Source of the DNA: Novosphingobium sp.
GTDB lineage: Bacteria > Pseudomonadota > Alphaproteobacteria > Sphingomonadales > Sphingomonadaceae
Length of the DNA stretch: 64,000 nucleotides
Direction of reading: 5' to 3'
Assembly: GCF_027486195.1 (NCBI RefSeq)
Contig: NZ_JAIXPP010000030.1
Location: 19,926 to 83,925 of the forward strand
Positions 49,457 to 58,098 of this stretch are shown one piece after another (the stretch's first letter is position 1; the number at the start of each line of letters is the position of its first letter). The translations under genes and the position numbers were made by a program. The notes under the pieces are model-generated. The model was not told where the DNA came from. It did not search any database and was given only the letters and a program-made list of their open reading frames with translations.

Positions 49457-51052
49457 ATGGCCAGCCCCCCTGAACACGTCCGCAGCTACGATCCCCGCCT
49501 CGTCCGGGCCGCCATGGCGATGAACGCCAATGTGCTGCACGAGGCCGAGCCCTTGCTGCGCGCGCTGCTCAAGGAAAACCCGTTCGATGTTCGCGCGATC
49601 CGCCTGTTCGCGGAACTTGCCGGGCGCATCGGCCGCTATCAGGATGCGGAGAACCTGCTGCGCCGTGCCATCGAACTCGCCCCCGATTTCACGGCCGCGC
49701 GCGCCAATCTCGCGCTCGTGCTCTATCGCACCGAACGTGTGACCGAAGCGCTCGAGGAACTGGCGCAGGTCACCACCGAGGATCCCGACAATCTCGGCAA
49801 CGCCAACTTGCAGGCCGCCGCCTATGGCCGCATCGGCGAGTTTGACGAGGCGCTCGCGCTCTATGCCCGCGTGCTGGCGGAAGCGCCCAACCAGCCGAAG
49901 GTCTGGATGAGCTACGGCCACTTGCTCAAGACCGTCGGGCGGCTGGACGAAGGCGTGGCTGCCTATCGCCGCGCGCTCGCGATCCAGCCGGGCCTCGGCG
50001 AAGTGTGGTGGAGCCTCGCCAACCTCAAGACCGTGCGCTTCAGCGACGAGGACATGGCCGCCATGCGCGCCGCGCTGGCTGACGAGAAGATCAGCCCGGA
50101 AGATCGCTGGCACCTCGATTTCGCGCTCGGCAAGGCGCACGAGGACCGCGCGGAGCCTGATGCCGCCTTCACGCACTATGCCGCCGGAAACGCGCTCAGG
50201 AAGAAGCGCCTCGCCTACAAGGCGGCGGACACCACCGCCGCCGTCGATGCCGCCATCGCGGTCGCCACACCCGATCTCTTCGCGCGCCATGCCGGTGCCG
50301 GTTGCCCCGCGCCCGATCCGATCTTCGTTCTCGGCATGCCGCGCGCGGGCTCCACGCTGATCGAGCAGATCCTCTCCAGCCACAGCCAGGTCGAAGGCAC
50401 CAGCGAACTGCCGGATATCGGCATCCTCGCCCGCACGCTCGAGAATTACCCGCACGACCTTGCCGCGATCGATCCCGCACAGCTCAGGGACCTTGGCGAG
50501 CAATACCTCGAACGCACCCGCGTCCAGCGCCACACCGCGCGTCCGCTGTTCATCGACAAGCTGCCGAACAACTGGCTCCACGCCGCCTTCATCCGCCTGA
50601 TCCTGCCGAACGCGAAGATCATCGACGCGCGCCGCCACCCGCTTTCGTGCTGCTTCTCCAACTTCAAGCAGCACTTCGCGCGGGGGCAGGGCTTTTCCTA
50701 TTCGCTGGAGGACATGGGCACGTACTACCGCGACTATGTCCGCCTCATGGCCCATCTCGATCGCGTCATGCCGGGCGCGGTCCACCGCGTGATCTACGAA
50801 CGCATGGTCGACGATACCGAGGCCGAAGTGCGCGCGCTGCTGGATGCCTGCGGACTTCCGTTCGAGCCCGCCTGCCTCGCCTTCTACGAAACGGAGCGCG
50901 CCGTGCGCACGCCCAGCTCCGAACAGGTCCGCCGTCCGATCTTCCGCGAAGGCACCGAAGCCTGGAAGCCGTTCGAACCGTTCCTCGATCCGCTCAAGTC
51001 CGCGCTGGGTGAGGTGCTGGCCGCCTATCCCGCTGCCCCGCAAGGGTGGTGA
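49457..51052 (+). CDS. TPR-repeat sulfotransferase
   Basis: A 531-residue two-part protein. The first 230 residues hold about four tetratricopeptide repeats (AIRLFAELAGRIGRYQDAENLLRRAIELAPDF is the clearest, seen in RIGRYQDAENLLRRAIELAP). The rest is a sulfotransferase: FVLGMPRAGSTLIEQILSSHS is the PAPS phosphate loop and IIDARRHPLSCCFSNFKQ the 3'-phosphate region. Such proteins move sulfate from PAPS to a sugar or protein, and TPR units hold the acceptor. The neighbour downstream is a TonB receptor; this pairing recurs in sphingomonads, but the acceptor is unknown. The ATG at 49457 is the first in-frame start that leaves a TPR-like N-terminus. Confidence 0.85.
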   Translation: MASPPEHVRSYDPRLVRAAMAMNANVLHEAEPLLRALLKENPFDVRAIRLFAELAGRIGRYQDAENLLRRAIELAPDFTAARANLALVLYRTERVTEALEELAQVTTEDPDNLGNANLQAAAYGRIGEFDEALALYARVLAEAPNQPKVWMSYGHLLKTVGRLDEGVAAYRRALAIQPGLGEVWWSLANLKTVRFSDEDMAAMRAALADEKISPEDRWHLDFALGKAHEDRAEPDAAFTHYAAGNALRKKRLAYKAADTTAAVDAAIAVATPDLFARHAGAGCPAPDPIFVLGMPRAGSTLIEQILSSHSQVEGTSELPDIGILARTLENYPHDLAAIDPAQLRDLGEQYLERTRVQRHTARPLFIDKLPNNWLHAAFIRLILPNAKIIDARRHPLSCCFSNFKQHFARGQGFSYSLEDMGTYYRDYVRLMAHLDRVMPGAVHRVIYERMVDDTEAEVRALLDACGLPFEPACLAFYETERAVRTPSSEQVRRPIFREGTEAWKPFEPFLDPLKSALGEVLAAYPAAPQGW

Positions 51053-51202
51053 GGGGGCGTAGCTGGCGCGGGCAATATTACGTTGCAAATCGGTCACGCA
51101 TGCCGGGGCATGGCGCAACATCGCTGAAACACTGTTGAAATTATCGCCAAGTCAGACCACGGTCTTTGCCGTCCCGGGGGACCAAAGAGGTGGGAAAATA
51201 AT

Positions 51203-53590
51203 ATGAAGACGGCTTACTCGCGCGTTTCGCGCAGCATTCTCATGGCGACCGCAGCGTTCGCGGCACCCGTGGCCCTAGCACAGACCGCCCCTCAGGCCGC
51301 CCCTCAGGCCGCCGGCGAAGCCACCGCCGCATCCGATGGCACCGAAATCATCGTGACCGCGCAGAAGCGCAGCGAGAACCTTCAGAACGTGCCGATCTCG
51401 ATCCAGGCGCTCGGCACGCAGAAGCTCGACCAGCTCAACATCGCCAGCTTCGACGACTACGCGAAGGTGCTCCCCAGCGTCAGCTTCCAGTCGTTCGGCC
51501 CCGGCCAGACGCAACTTTCCTTCCGCGGCATCACCAGCGGCGGCGACGGCCTCCACGGCGGTTCGCAGCCCACCGCCGCGCTCTATGTCGACGAAGTCCC
51601 CGTCACCACGATTGCCGGCGCGGTCGACCTCCACGTCTACGATATCGCCCGGGTCGAGGCGCTTTCGGGTCCGCAGGGCACGCTGTTCGGCTCGAGCTCG
51701 CTTGCCGGCACGCTGCGCATCATTCCCAACAAGCCTGACACCAAGGGCTTCTCCGGCCGCATCGACGTTTCGGGCAACAAGGTCGGCAAGGGCACCGGCG
51801 GCGGCAGCGTCGAAGGCTTCGTCAACATCCCGCTGAGCGACCGCGCGGCACTGCGCGTCATGGCCTTCTACCAGCACGATGGCGGCTATATCGACAGCAT
51901 TCCGGGTAGCCGCACCTTCACGCTGGGTGACGACAATCCGGACACCAACGTCACCGTCAACAACGCGAAGTTCGTCAAGGACAACGTCAACAAGACCGAT
52001 ACCGCCGGCGGCCGTGCCGCCCTCAAGGTCGATCTTGACGACAACTGGACCATCCAGCCCTCGGTGCTCTATCAGCACCAGACGACGCGCGGCTCGTTCC
52101 TGTTCGATCCGCGCTACGGCGATCTCAAGGTTACCGATTTCGGGCCAAGCTACAACCGCGATGCCTGGGCGCTCGCGACGATGACCATCAACGGCAAGAT
52201 CGGCAACTGGGACCTCACCTACGCGGGCGGCTACTTCGATCGCCGGGTCGAGAACAAGGCCGACTATTCGGAATACTCGGTCGCCTACGACCAGTTCCAG
52301 GGCGGCTTCTACACCTATTTCGCGACTGCGGACGGCGGCTTCCTCGATCCGACGCAGCAGGTCCACAACCACGACGAGTACACCAAGCAGAGCCACGAAC
52401 TGCGCATCAGCTCACCCACCGGGGAGCGCTACAAGCTCGTCGCTGGCGTGTTCTACCAGCGCCAGACCGACCGCATCGTGGCGGACTATTACATCAATGG
52501 TCTCGCCGGCATTCCCAACTCGCCGGCTGTGCCCAAGGCGGGTGACGACCTCTTCGCCACCCGCGCCTACCGCGTTGACCGCGACTATGCCGCGTTCGCC
52601 GATGGTTCGTTCGATATCACCCCGCAGCTCACGCTGGCAGCGGGTATCCGCGTGTTCAAGGTCAACAACACCTTCATCGGCTTCTCGGGCTTCAAGTCGG
52701 GCATCACCGCCGGCAACTGCGTGCCCGTCGTCGCTGACGACCGCGTCTGCAACAACTTCGACCGTCAGGCGAAGCAGAGCGGCGAGACGCACCGCGTCAA
52801 CCTCACTTACAAGTTCGATCCTGACCACCTCGTCTACGCGACCTACTCGACCGGCTATCGCCCCGGCGGCAACAACCGCCGCCCGAACGTGAACCCGTAT
52901 GTCGCCGATACGCTGGCCAACTACGAACTCGGCTTCAAGACCGCGTGGTTCGATCGCAAGTTCCGCCTCAACGCCGCGCTGTTCTACGAAAAGTGGAAGA
53001 ACCTGCAGTACGGCCTCAGCCCGGTCGGCTCGTTTGGCGTCACCAACATCTACAACGCGGGTGATGCCCGCGTGTACGGCGCGGAGATGGACTTCAACCT
53101 GCGCCTTGGCGGGTTCAACCTGTCAGGTTCGGGCGCGCTGATCGATGGCAAGCTCACCACCGATTTCTGCTCGTTCGATGCCAACGGCAACCCGGACTGC
53201 ACCCTCGGTGTGGTCGCCGCGCCCAAGGGCACGCCGCTGCCGATCCAGCCCAAGTTCAAGGGCAACATGACCGCGCGCTACGAATTCGATCTGGGCTCGG
53301 CCAAGGCTTTCGTCCAGGGCACGCTCAACCACCAGTCGGGCACGCGCTCCTATCTCACCACGAACGAGGCAAACCTGCTCGGCCGGACCACCGGGTTCGA
53401 GACGTTCGACTTCTCGCTGGGTGCCAAGGTCTCGGGCTTCGATGTCTCGGCCTTCATCGAGAACGCGTTCGACAAGCGCGGCATCCTCAGCATCAACACG
53501 GTCTGCACGCCGTCGATCTGCGGTGCCGGACGGCGGTTCTACCCGATCAAGCCGCAAGTGTTCGGCATCAAGGTCGGTCACGATCTTTAA
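51203..53590 (+). CDS. TonB-dependent outer membrane receptor
   Basis: A 795-residue receptor with a signal peptide ending at APVALAQ, a short Ala/Gln-rich linker with a repeated PQAA unit, and the TonB box TEIIVTAQKR at about residues 47-56. The plug ends with VEALSGPQGTLFGSSSLAGT and the barrel finishes at FGIKVGHDL. It is of the same broad group as the receptor at 16250 (both keep the GPQGTLFG string) but the two are only distantly similar. A serine-rich plug loop SSSLAG replaces the more usual RNTIGG. The ligand is unknown. Confidence 0.93.
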   Translation: MKTAYSRVSRSILMATAAFAAPVALAQTAPQAAPQAAGEATAASDGTEIIVTAQKRSENLQNVPISIQALGTQKLDQLNIASFDDYAKVLPSVSFQSFGPGQTQLSFRGITSGGDGLHGGSQPTAALYVDEVPVTTIAGAVDLHVYDIARVEALSGPQGTLFGSSSLAGTLRIIPNKPDTKGFSGRIDVSGNKVGKGTGGGSVEGFVNIPLSDRAALRVMAFYQHDGGYIDSIPGSRTFTLGDDNPDTNVTVNNAKFVKDNVNKTDTAGGRAALKVDLDDNWTIQPSVLYQHQTTRGSFLFDPRYGDLKVTDFGPSYNRDAWALATMTINGKIGNWDLTYAGGYFDRRVENKADYSEYSVAYDQFQGGFYTYFATADGGFLDPTQQVHNHDEYTKQSHELRISSPTGERYKLVAGVFYQRQTDRIVADYYINGLAGIPNSPAVPKAGDDLFATRAYRVDRDYAAFADGSFDITPQLTLAAGIRVFKVNNTFIGFSGFKSGITAGNCVPVVADDRVCNNFDRQAKQSGETHRVNLTYKFDPDHLVYATYSTGYRPGGNNRRPNVNPYVADTLANYELGFKTAWFDRKFRLNAALFYEKWKNLQYGLSPVGSFGVTNIYNAGDARVYGAEMDFNLRLGGFNLSGSGALIDGKLTTDFCSFDANGNPDCTLGVVAAPKGTPLPIQPKFKGNMTARYEFDLGSAKAFVQGTLNHQSGTRSYLTTNEANLLGRTTGFETFDFSLGAKVSGFDVSAFIENAFDKRGILSINTVCTPSICGAGRRFYPIKPQVFGIKVGHDL

Positions 53591-53612
53591 GGCAGCACTG
53601 CTACCAGGAAAG

Positions 53613-53637
53613 CCCTCTCCCCTTCAGGGGAGAGGGT
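53613..53637. repeat. CCCTCTCCCCTTCAGGGGAGAGGG hairpin after the TonB receptor
   Basis: An almost perfect inverted repeat around TTCA, about 22 bases after the receptor stop. Without a T-run it is not a standard terminator but is the first strong hairpin after the gene. Related palindromes are at 45132-45245. Confidence 0.75.
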
Positions 53638-53664
53638 GCGCGACACTTCCGCGTATCACCAACT

Positions 53665-53755
53665 CGTCGCCCCGTGCTTGACACGGGGCTTGGCTTTTCT
53701 TTGCTGCTGGCACGCCGGAAGAAAAGCCCAACCCCGTGTCAAGCACGGGGTGACG
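53665..53755. repeat. 37-bp inverted repeat between converging genes
   Basis: Arms 53665-53701 and 53719-53755 are reverse complements with three mismatches around a 17-base loop; each arm itself holds CCCCGTG-CTTGA-CACGGGG. It lies between the TonB receptor (plus) and the response-regulator-like gene (minus), where a transcription barrier in both directions is useful. It is a dispersed-repeat type. Confidence 0.88.
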
Positions 53756-53785
53756 GAAAGCAGGTCAGTATTAGGCCGTCAGAGC

Positions 53786-54457
53786 CTAGGGCCGGTCCAG
53801 CACGTATCCCAGTGAACGCACCGTGCGCAGCGGATAGCCCGCGCCTGCCTCGCGCAGGGCACGGCGCAGGCGGCTGACCCAGGCATCGACAGTGCGTTCG
53901 TCGATCGGCTGGTCCTTCTTGCCCAGCGCCCCGATCAGCTGCGCGCGGCTGAAGACGTGGCCGGGCTGTTCCATCAGATAGCGCAGCAGGCGCAGCTCAT
54001 TGGGCATCAGCGGCACCGGCTTTTCGCGCCAGCGCGCCTGCAGCGCCGTCAGGTCCAGCGCGAGATCGCCCAGCCGCAGCGCGCGGGCAGGGGCCTCGCG
54101 CTCGGGCAGTTGCACTGAAAGCACCCGGTCGAGCACCGCACCGCGGTCGATCGGGCCGAGAATGTAGTCGTCCGCCCCGGCACGCAGCGCGCGGCGCTTC
54201 GCATCGGCATCGTCCTCTTCCAGCACGAGCGTGATATGCGCCGCCTCGGTCTGCGAATCGCAGCGCAGGCGGCGGCACAATTCCAGTCCGGACAGTTCGG
54301 GCAGCAGCCAGCCGATGAACGCCCAGGGGCTGCCATCCAGCAGCGGCAGCGGCGCCATCCAGTTCCAGCGATGAAACACGACGCGCAGATCGCCATGGAC
54401 AAAGCTGTCATGGCCGCCAGGGAGCAATTCGGTGAGGAGAATGTCGATCTGCCGCAT
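53786..54457 (-). CDS. PhoB/OmpR-family regulator with a degenerate receiver domain
   Basis: About 223 residues: a receiver-like domain (1-115) and a winged-helix DNA-binding domain (about 125-223) with MPNELRLLRYLMEQPGHVFSRAQLIGALG and IDERTVDAWVSRLRRAL, as in PhoB. In the receiver the phospho-acceptor Asp is missing: where PhoB-type proteins read LLD-x-MLP this one reads FIGWLLPELSGLELC, and the switch Lys before the last loop is Gly (YILGPIDRG). The acidic pair at the end of strand 1 is also absent. It is likely a phosphorylation-independent regulator. No histidine kinase is adjacent. The start at 54457 (MRQIDILL) is preferred to 54475. Confidence 0.82.
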   Translation of the reverse strand: MRQIDILLTELLPGGHDSFVHGDLRVVFHRWNWMAPLPLLDGSPWAFIGWLLPELSGLELCRRLRCDSQTEAAHITLVLEEDDADAKRRALRAGADDYILGPIDRGAVLDRVLSVQLPEREAPARALRLGDLALDLTALQARWREKPVPLMPNELRLLRYLMEQPGHVFSRAQLIGALGKKDQPIDERTVDAWVSRLRRALREAGAGYPLRTVRSLGYVLDRP

Positions 54458-54563
54458 CGGAACCGGTTTCCACATGTTCGGGCAAGTGGCCCGGTCCGGT
54501 TCTTTGTCGCCTTAGTGTGACGGCTCCATGACGATATGACAGCGCCCGCTCAACCTGCGAAGG

Positions 54564-55733
54564 TCAGACCGGCAGCCCCACGTAGTTTTCGGCAATGCTC
54601 GCCTGCGCGGCATCGCTCGAAGCGATGTAGTCTAGCTCGGCCACCTGCATCGCGCGTTCGAACGGGCCATCCTCGGGAAAGCGGTGCATCAGTTTGGTCA
54701 GCGACCAGCTGAACCGCTCGCACTTCCACACCCGCGCCAGCGCGCGCGCCGAATAGGCCGCCACCGCATCGTTGTCCGCGCGCTTGAAATATCCGCACAG
54801 GGCCTCTGCGGCATAATGGACATCGCTCGCCGCCAGGTTCAGCCCCTTCGCGCCGGTCGGCGGCACGATATGCGCCGCGTCCCCGCAGAGCAGCAAGCTG
54901 CCGTGGCGCATCGGCTCGAACACATAGGAGCGCAAGGGGGCGATGGACTTCTCGATCGCAGGCCCCCGCGCCATATTCGCCGCTGCCTCAGGCCCCAGCC
55001 GCACCGCGAGCTCATCCCACAGCCGGTTATCGCTCCAGTCCTCGATCCGCTCGGTCAGCGGCACATCGATGTAGTAGCGGCTGCGCGTCATGCTGCGCAT
55101 TGAGGCAAGCGCGAAGCCGCGCTCGTGGTTGGCATAGATCAGCTCGTGATTGCACGGCGGCACATCGGCGAGGATGCCCAGCCAGCCGAACGGATAGACC
55201 CGCTCGTATTCGCGCCCGACAGCAGCCGGGATTGCCTTGCGCGAGGGGCCGTGGAACCCGTCGCACCCGGCGATGAAGCGCGCGGTCAGCCGCTCCTCGC
55301 GGCCATCGCGGCGGAAGGTGACGGAAGGCGCATCGCTTTCGATATCGTGCAGCGCCACGTCCTCGGCGCCGTAGACCATCTCAAGCCCGCGCCCGGGCGC
55401 TGCCTCCATCAGGTCGCGCGTGATCTCGGTCTGGCCATAGACGGTCACGGTCTTGCCGGTGAACTTTGCCACGTCGATGCGGATAAGCCGCTCGCCGTCT
55501 GCCAGATTGAAGCCTTCCTCCACCAGCCCCTCGGCCTTCAGCCGCGCATCGAGCCCCAGCCGCTCCATCAACCCCACGGTCACCTGCTCGAGCACCCCGG
55601 CGCGGATGCGCGAAAGGACGTAGTCCGGCCGCTGCCGTTCGATCAGCACGCAGTCGATGCCCTCGGTCTTCAGCAGATGGCCAAGCAGAAGGCCTGCGGG
55701 GCCCGCGCCGATGATGGCGACCTGAGTGTGCAT
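54564..55733 (-). CDS. pobA: 4-Hydroxybenzoate 3-monooxygenase
   Basis: A 389-residue class A flavin monooxygenase that turns 4-hydroxybenzoate into protocatechuate with NADPH and oxygen. The FAD loop is VAIIGAGPAGLLLGHLLKTEG, followed by ERQRPDYVLSRIRAGVLEQ, the hallmark of PobA. SMRSMTRSRYYIDV holds the substrate-side Arg and Tyr residues, and LLCGDAAHIVPPTGAKGLNLA is the C-terminal flavin segment. Length matches the family (about 390). The divergent AraC gene 112 bases away is its likely activator. This step feeds the protocatechuate ring-cleavage pathway, which is not in the window. Confidence 0.95.
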   Translation of the reverse strand: MHTQVAIIGAGPAGLLLGHLLKTEGIDCVLIERQRPDYVLSRIRAGVLEQVTVGLMERLGLDARLKAEGLVEEGFNLADGERLIRIDVAKFTGKTVTVYGQTEITRDLMEAAPGRGLEMVYGAEDVALHDIESDAPSVTFRRDGREERLTARFIAGCDGFHGPSRKAIPAAVGREYERVYPFGWLGILADVPPCNHELIYANHERGFALASMRSMTRSRYYIDVPLTERIEDWSDNRLWDELAVRLGPEAAANMARGPAIEKSIAPLRSYVFEPMRHGSLLLCGDAAHIVPPTGAKGLNLAASDVHYAAEALCGYFKRADNDAVAAYSARALARVWKCERFSWSLTKLMHRFPEDGPFERAMQVAELDYIASSDAAQASIAENYVGLPV

Positions 55734-55774
55734 GATCGTGTCTCCCGAACCGCCCGCTCCCATGGCGGATCACA

Positions 55775-55809
55775 TTTCGTCATTTGACAGGCGGGGCGAA
55801 TGAACGAAA
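55775..55809. promoter_or_regulatory. Inverted repeat in the pobA / AraC-regulator gap
   Basis: TTTCGTCATT at 55775-55784 is the reverse complement of AATGAACGAAA at 55799-55809 except for one extra base, with a 14-base spacer. It sits about in the middle of the 112-base divergent gap, 42 bases from the pobA start. This is the best operator candidate for the AraC-type regulator. Confidence 0.5.
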
Positions 55810-55845
55810 GACAGGGCAAGGACAAACACGTGGTACTTTCGGGAC

Positions 55846-56688
55846 ATGTCTGAGGCGATCCCCCGCTATGCGCTCTATGGTGAAGGACATGCCGCAGCTG
55901 CCGGCGGCTTCGCCCATATCGAGACGATTGCAGAGCGCAGTGCGCTCCACGATTGGGAAATAGGCATTCATCGCCACGATCACTTCGCGCAGGTCCTTCT
56001 GGTAGAGGAGGGACACGCCAGCGTCACGCTCGAAGGCGATACCACCGATCTGGAGGCGCCGGGCCGGGTCATCGTCCCCGCCGCTGCGGTCCATGGCTTC
56101 CGCTTCCGTCAGGGCACGCGCGGGTTTGTCCTCACCTTGTCCACCGACTTTTCCACACGCGCAGCCGGGGCCGCAGATCCGCTGCTCGCCATGCTCGCGC
56201 GCGGCGGGATCGCGCCGCTCTCGGCCGAAGCGGCCGCCCGCGCGCTATGGCTCGCGCGCGAGATGCTGGCGCTGCAGCAGGAATGGCAGCAGCAGGACCC
56301 CCTGTTCCTCGCGCTCGCCGAAAGCCTGATCCGCACGCTGGGCCGCGATCAGGGCGGGGCGGGGGAGGCCCCGCGCGACGACCAGCGCCTCACCCGCTTT
56401 CGCCAGCTGATCGAGCTGCACTACCGCCAGCACCGCGATCTGGATTTCTACGCCGCATCGCTCGGTCTCACTCGCCGCACGCTCTCGCGCCTCACCGCGG
56501 CGCAGCTCGGCTGCTCGCCGATGGACCTGATCCACCGCCGCCTCGCGCTGGAGGCCCAGCGCCTGCTGCGCTACACCAACGCCACCGCCACGCAGGTTGC
56601 GGGCGAACTCGGCTTCGACGATCCGTCCTACTTCTCGCGCTTCTACTTGCGCATGACCGGCCGCCGCCCCGGCGAGGAGCGCGGCTGA
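55846..56688 (+). CDS. AraC family regulator, PobR/PobC-like, divergent from pobA
   Basis: A 280-residue AraC-type activator. The N-terminal cupin-like effector domain begins with HRHDHFAQVLLVEEGHASVTL, and the C-terminal double helix-turn-helix (about 185-280) has LDFYAASLGLTRRTLSRLTAAQLG and ATQVAGELGFDDPSYFSRFYLR, the latter being the AraC signature. 4-Hydroxybenzoate-responsive AraC proteins (PobC/PobR of Pseudomonas and relatives) lie next to pobA in many genomes, and the same divergent layout is seen here. The effector is thus probably 4-hydroxybenzoate. Confidence 0.88.
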   Translation: MSEAIPRYALYGEGHAAAAGGFAHIETIAERSALHDWEIGIHRHDHFAQVLLVEEGHASVTLEGDTTDLEAPGRVIVPAAAVHGFRFRQGTRGFVLTLSTDFSTRAAGAADPLLAMLARGGIAPLSAEAAARALWLAREMLALQQEWQQQDPLFLALAESLIRTLGRDQGGAGEAPRDDQRLTRFRQLIELHYRQHRDLDFYAASLGLTRRTLSRLTAAQLGCSPMDLIHRRLALEAQRLLRYTNATATQVAGELGFDDPSYFSRFYLRMTGRRPGEERG

Positions 56689-56777
56689 TCGTTTTGCCAA
56701 GACGGTGCCAAAACATCTTGAGCGAGCGCGGACCGGTGATACCCTGCCATCCGACAACACGATGGGGGGAATACCTG

Positions 56778-57428
56778 ATGGCAATTCGGACGCGCCTGCC
56801 GCGCAGGCATTGGGCGAAGTTCATGGCCGTGGCGGCACTGGCCTGCCTGCTTGGCGCGCTGCCGCAGGCCGCGCAGGCGATGAAGTTCTACGTGGCGAAC
56901 GCGCTGGGTGAGGTGAAGCCCGAAGAGAAAGTCACGCCCGCTGCGCCGCAGCCCGTGCAGGTGATTTTCGAATTTCAGCGCGATGGCAAACCCAATGCCA
57001 AGGCGACCAAGGTCGTCACGCCCTGGGCGATGGAAGACCTCAAGGGAACCGGGGCCTTCAGCGAGGTGACCAACGCGCCGACCGCCAATGGCGCGATCAT
57101 CAGCATCAAGTTCAACAACCTCGTGATCAAGGAAGAGCTCGACAAGACCAAGAAGCAGGCCTTCGGGGCTGGCCTCGGCTTTGGCCTGTTCGGCGGTGTG
57201 CTGGCTGTGGATCACTACGTCGTCAGCATCGATTATGTGCCGGCCACAGGTGCCGCACCGATCCACACCGAAGTGAAGCACGAGCTTTACGCCAAGTACG
57301 GCAAGAAGGATGTGGAGGTGCCCGGCACCGAGTACAAGAACGCAGACGAGGCGGTAAAAGTGCTGGTCCGTCAGGTCCTTGCACGCGGCGTGAACAACAT
57401 TGTCGCCGATCCCGCCTTCCCGCGCTGA
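56778..57428 (+). CDS. Exported protein of unknown function
   Basis: A 216-residue protein with a signal peptide (RHWAKFMAVAALACLLGALPQAAQA, cleaved near AQA-MKF). The mature part starts with MKFYVANALGEVKPEEKVT and has beta-rich segments QPVQVIFEFQRDG and IISIKFNNLVIKEELDK, followed by one hydrophobic glycine-rich stretch (AFGAGLGFGLFGGVLAVDHYVVSI) that could be a glycine-zipper membrane insertion. I do not recognise the family. It is followed four bases later by a lipoprotein gene, so the pair is probably a unit of the cell envelope. GGGGGAA lies nine bases before the ATG. Confidence 0.7.
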   Translation: MAIRTRLPRRHWAKFMAVAALACLLGALPQAAQAMKFYVANALGEVKPEEKVTPAAPQPVQVIFEFQRDGKPNAKATKVVTPWAMEDLKGTGAFSEVTNAPTANGAIISIKFNNLVIKEELDKTKKQAFGAGLGFGLFGGVLAVDHYVVSIDYVPATGAAPIHTEVKHELYAKYGKKDVEVPGTEYKNADEAVKVLVRQVLARGVNNIVADPAFPR

Positions 57429-57432
57429 ACGG

Positions 57433-57999
57433 ATGTGCGGGGCCGGCCTGCGCCGGCTGGCGCTGATCGCGGCTGCCACGGCCTGCCTTGGCGGCTGTTC
57501 CGCGCCCGTGGTCGAGCTTCCACCCTCGCTCGAAACCATTCGCATTCTGCGCAACCAGAACGTGCCGGCGATGGCCTTGGGCCCGTTCGCGCCGGCCTCG
57601 AAGGACGTTGGCCACAGCATATCGATCCGGCTCGGCATCCTCCACCCACCCAAGGGCCGCAACTTTGCCGAATTCCTCGGCGCCACGTTCGAGACGGAGC
57701 TGAAAGCGGCGGGCAAGCTCGATCCAGCCGCTCCGCTCCAGCTCAGCGGCGTGCTCACCGAAAGCCGCGCGAGCGAGGATATCAAGAACGGCGGCGGCTC
57801 ACTCGGCGCAAGGATCACGCTCTCGCGCGGCGGCCAGCCCATCTTCGCCAAGGACTACCGGGCCGAGACGAAGTGGCATTCGAGCATCATCGGCGCGCTC
57901 GCCATCGACGAGGCGTTTGTCCAGTACAACGCGCTCTACGCGGCGCTGGTCCGGCAGGCCTTGTCCGATCCCGAACTTGTCGCCGCCGCCAAGCGCTGA
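57433..57999 (+). CDS. Lipoprotein of unknown function
   Basis: A 188-residue protein with a lipobox, ACLGGCSAP, whose Cys at about residue 22 would be lipidated. The mature part is a mixed alpha/beta domain with the repeated-strand look of GNA1162/YraP-like envelope lipoproteins (RNFAEFLGATFETELKAAGKL and LQLSGVLTESRASEDI). The family is not certain. It follows the exported protein gene by four bases on the same strand. The two may form an outer membrane or periplasmic complex; this is inference from the spacing. Confidence 0.7.
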   Translation: MCGAGLRRLALIAAATACLGGCSAPVVELPPSLETIRILRNQNVPAMALGPFAPASKDVGHSISIRLGILHPPKGRNFAEFLGATFETELKAAGKLDPAAPLQLSGVLTESRASEDIKNGGGSLGARITLSRGGQPIFAKDYRAETKWHSSIIGALAIDEAFVQYNALYAALVRQALSDPELVAAAKR

Positions 58000-58062
58000 T
58001 TGCCCGCGCAAAAGCTGCTTTTCCGGCGCAGCTCAGGCTTGCCACGCCCGCTCCATTCACTA

Positions 58063-58085
58063 TGAAAAGTTCATGGATATGAAAT
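58063..58085. promoter_or_regulatory. TGAAAAGTTCA-N6-TGAAAT motif before the MetE-like operon
   Basis: A 23-base element 14-36 bases before the MetE-like start. The same string with the same spacing and only the N6 changed is at 62940-62962 before the LigM/DesA-type O-demethylase gene. The core is a TGAA-N3-TTCA palindrome. An IclR regulator is encoded in the operon that starts here, and IclR proteins bind such palindromes. Confidence 0.55.
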
Positions 58086-58098
58086 GGAGAGCGGTGTG

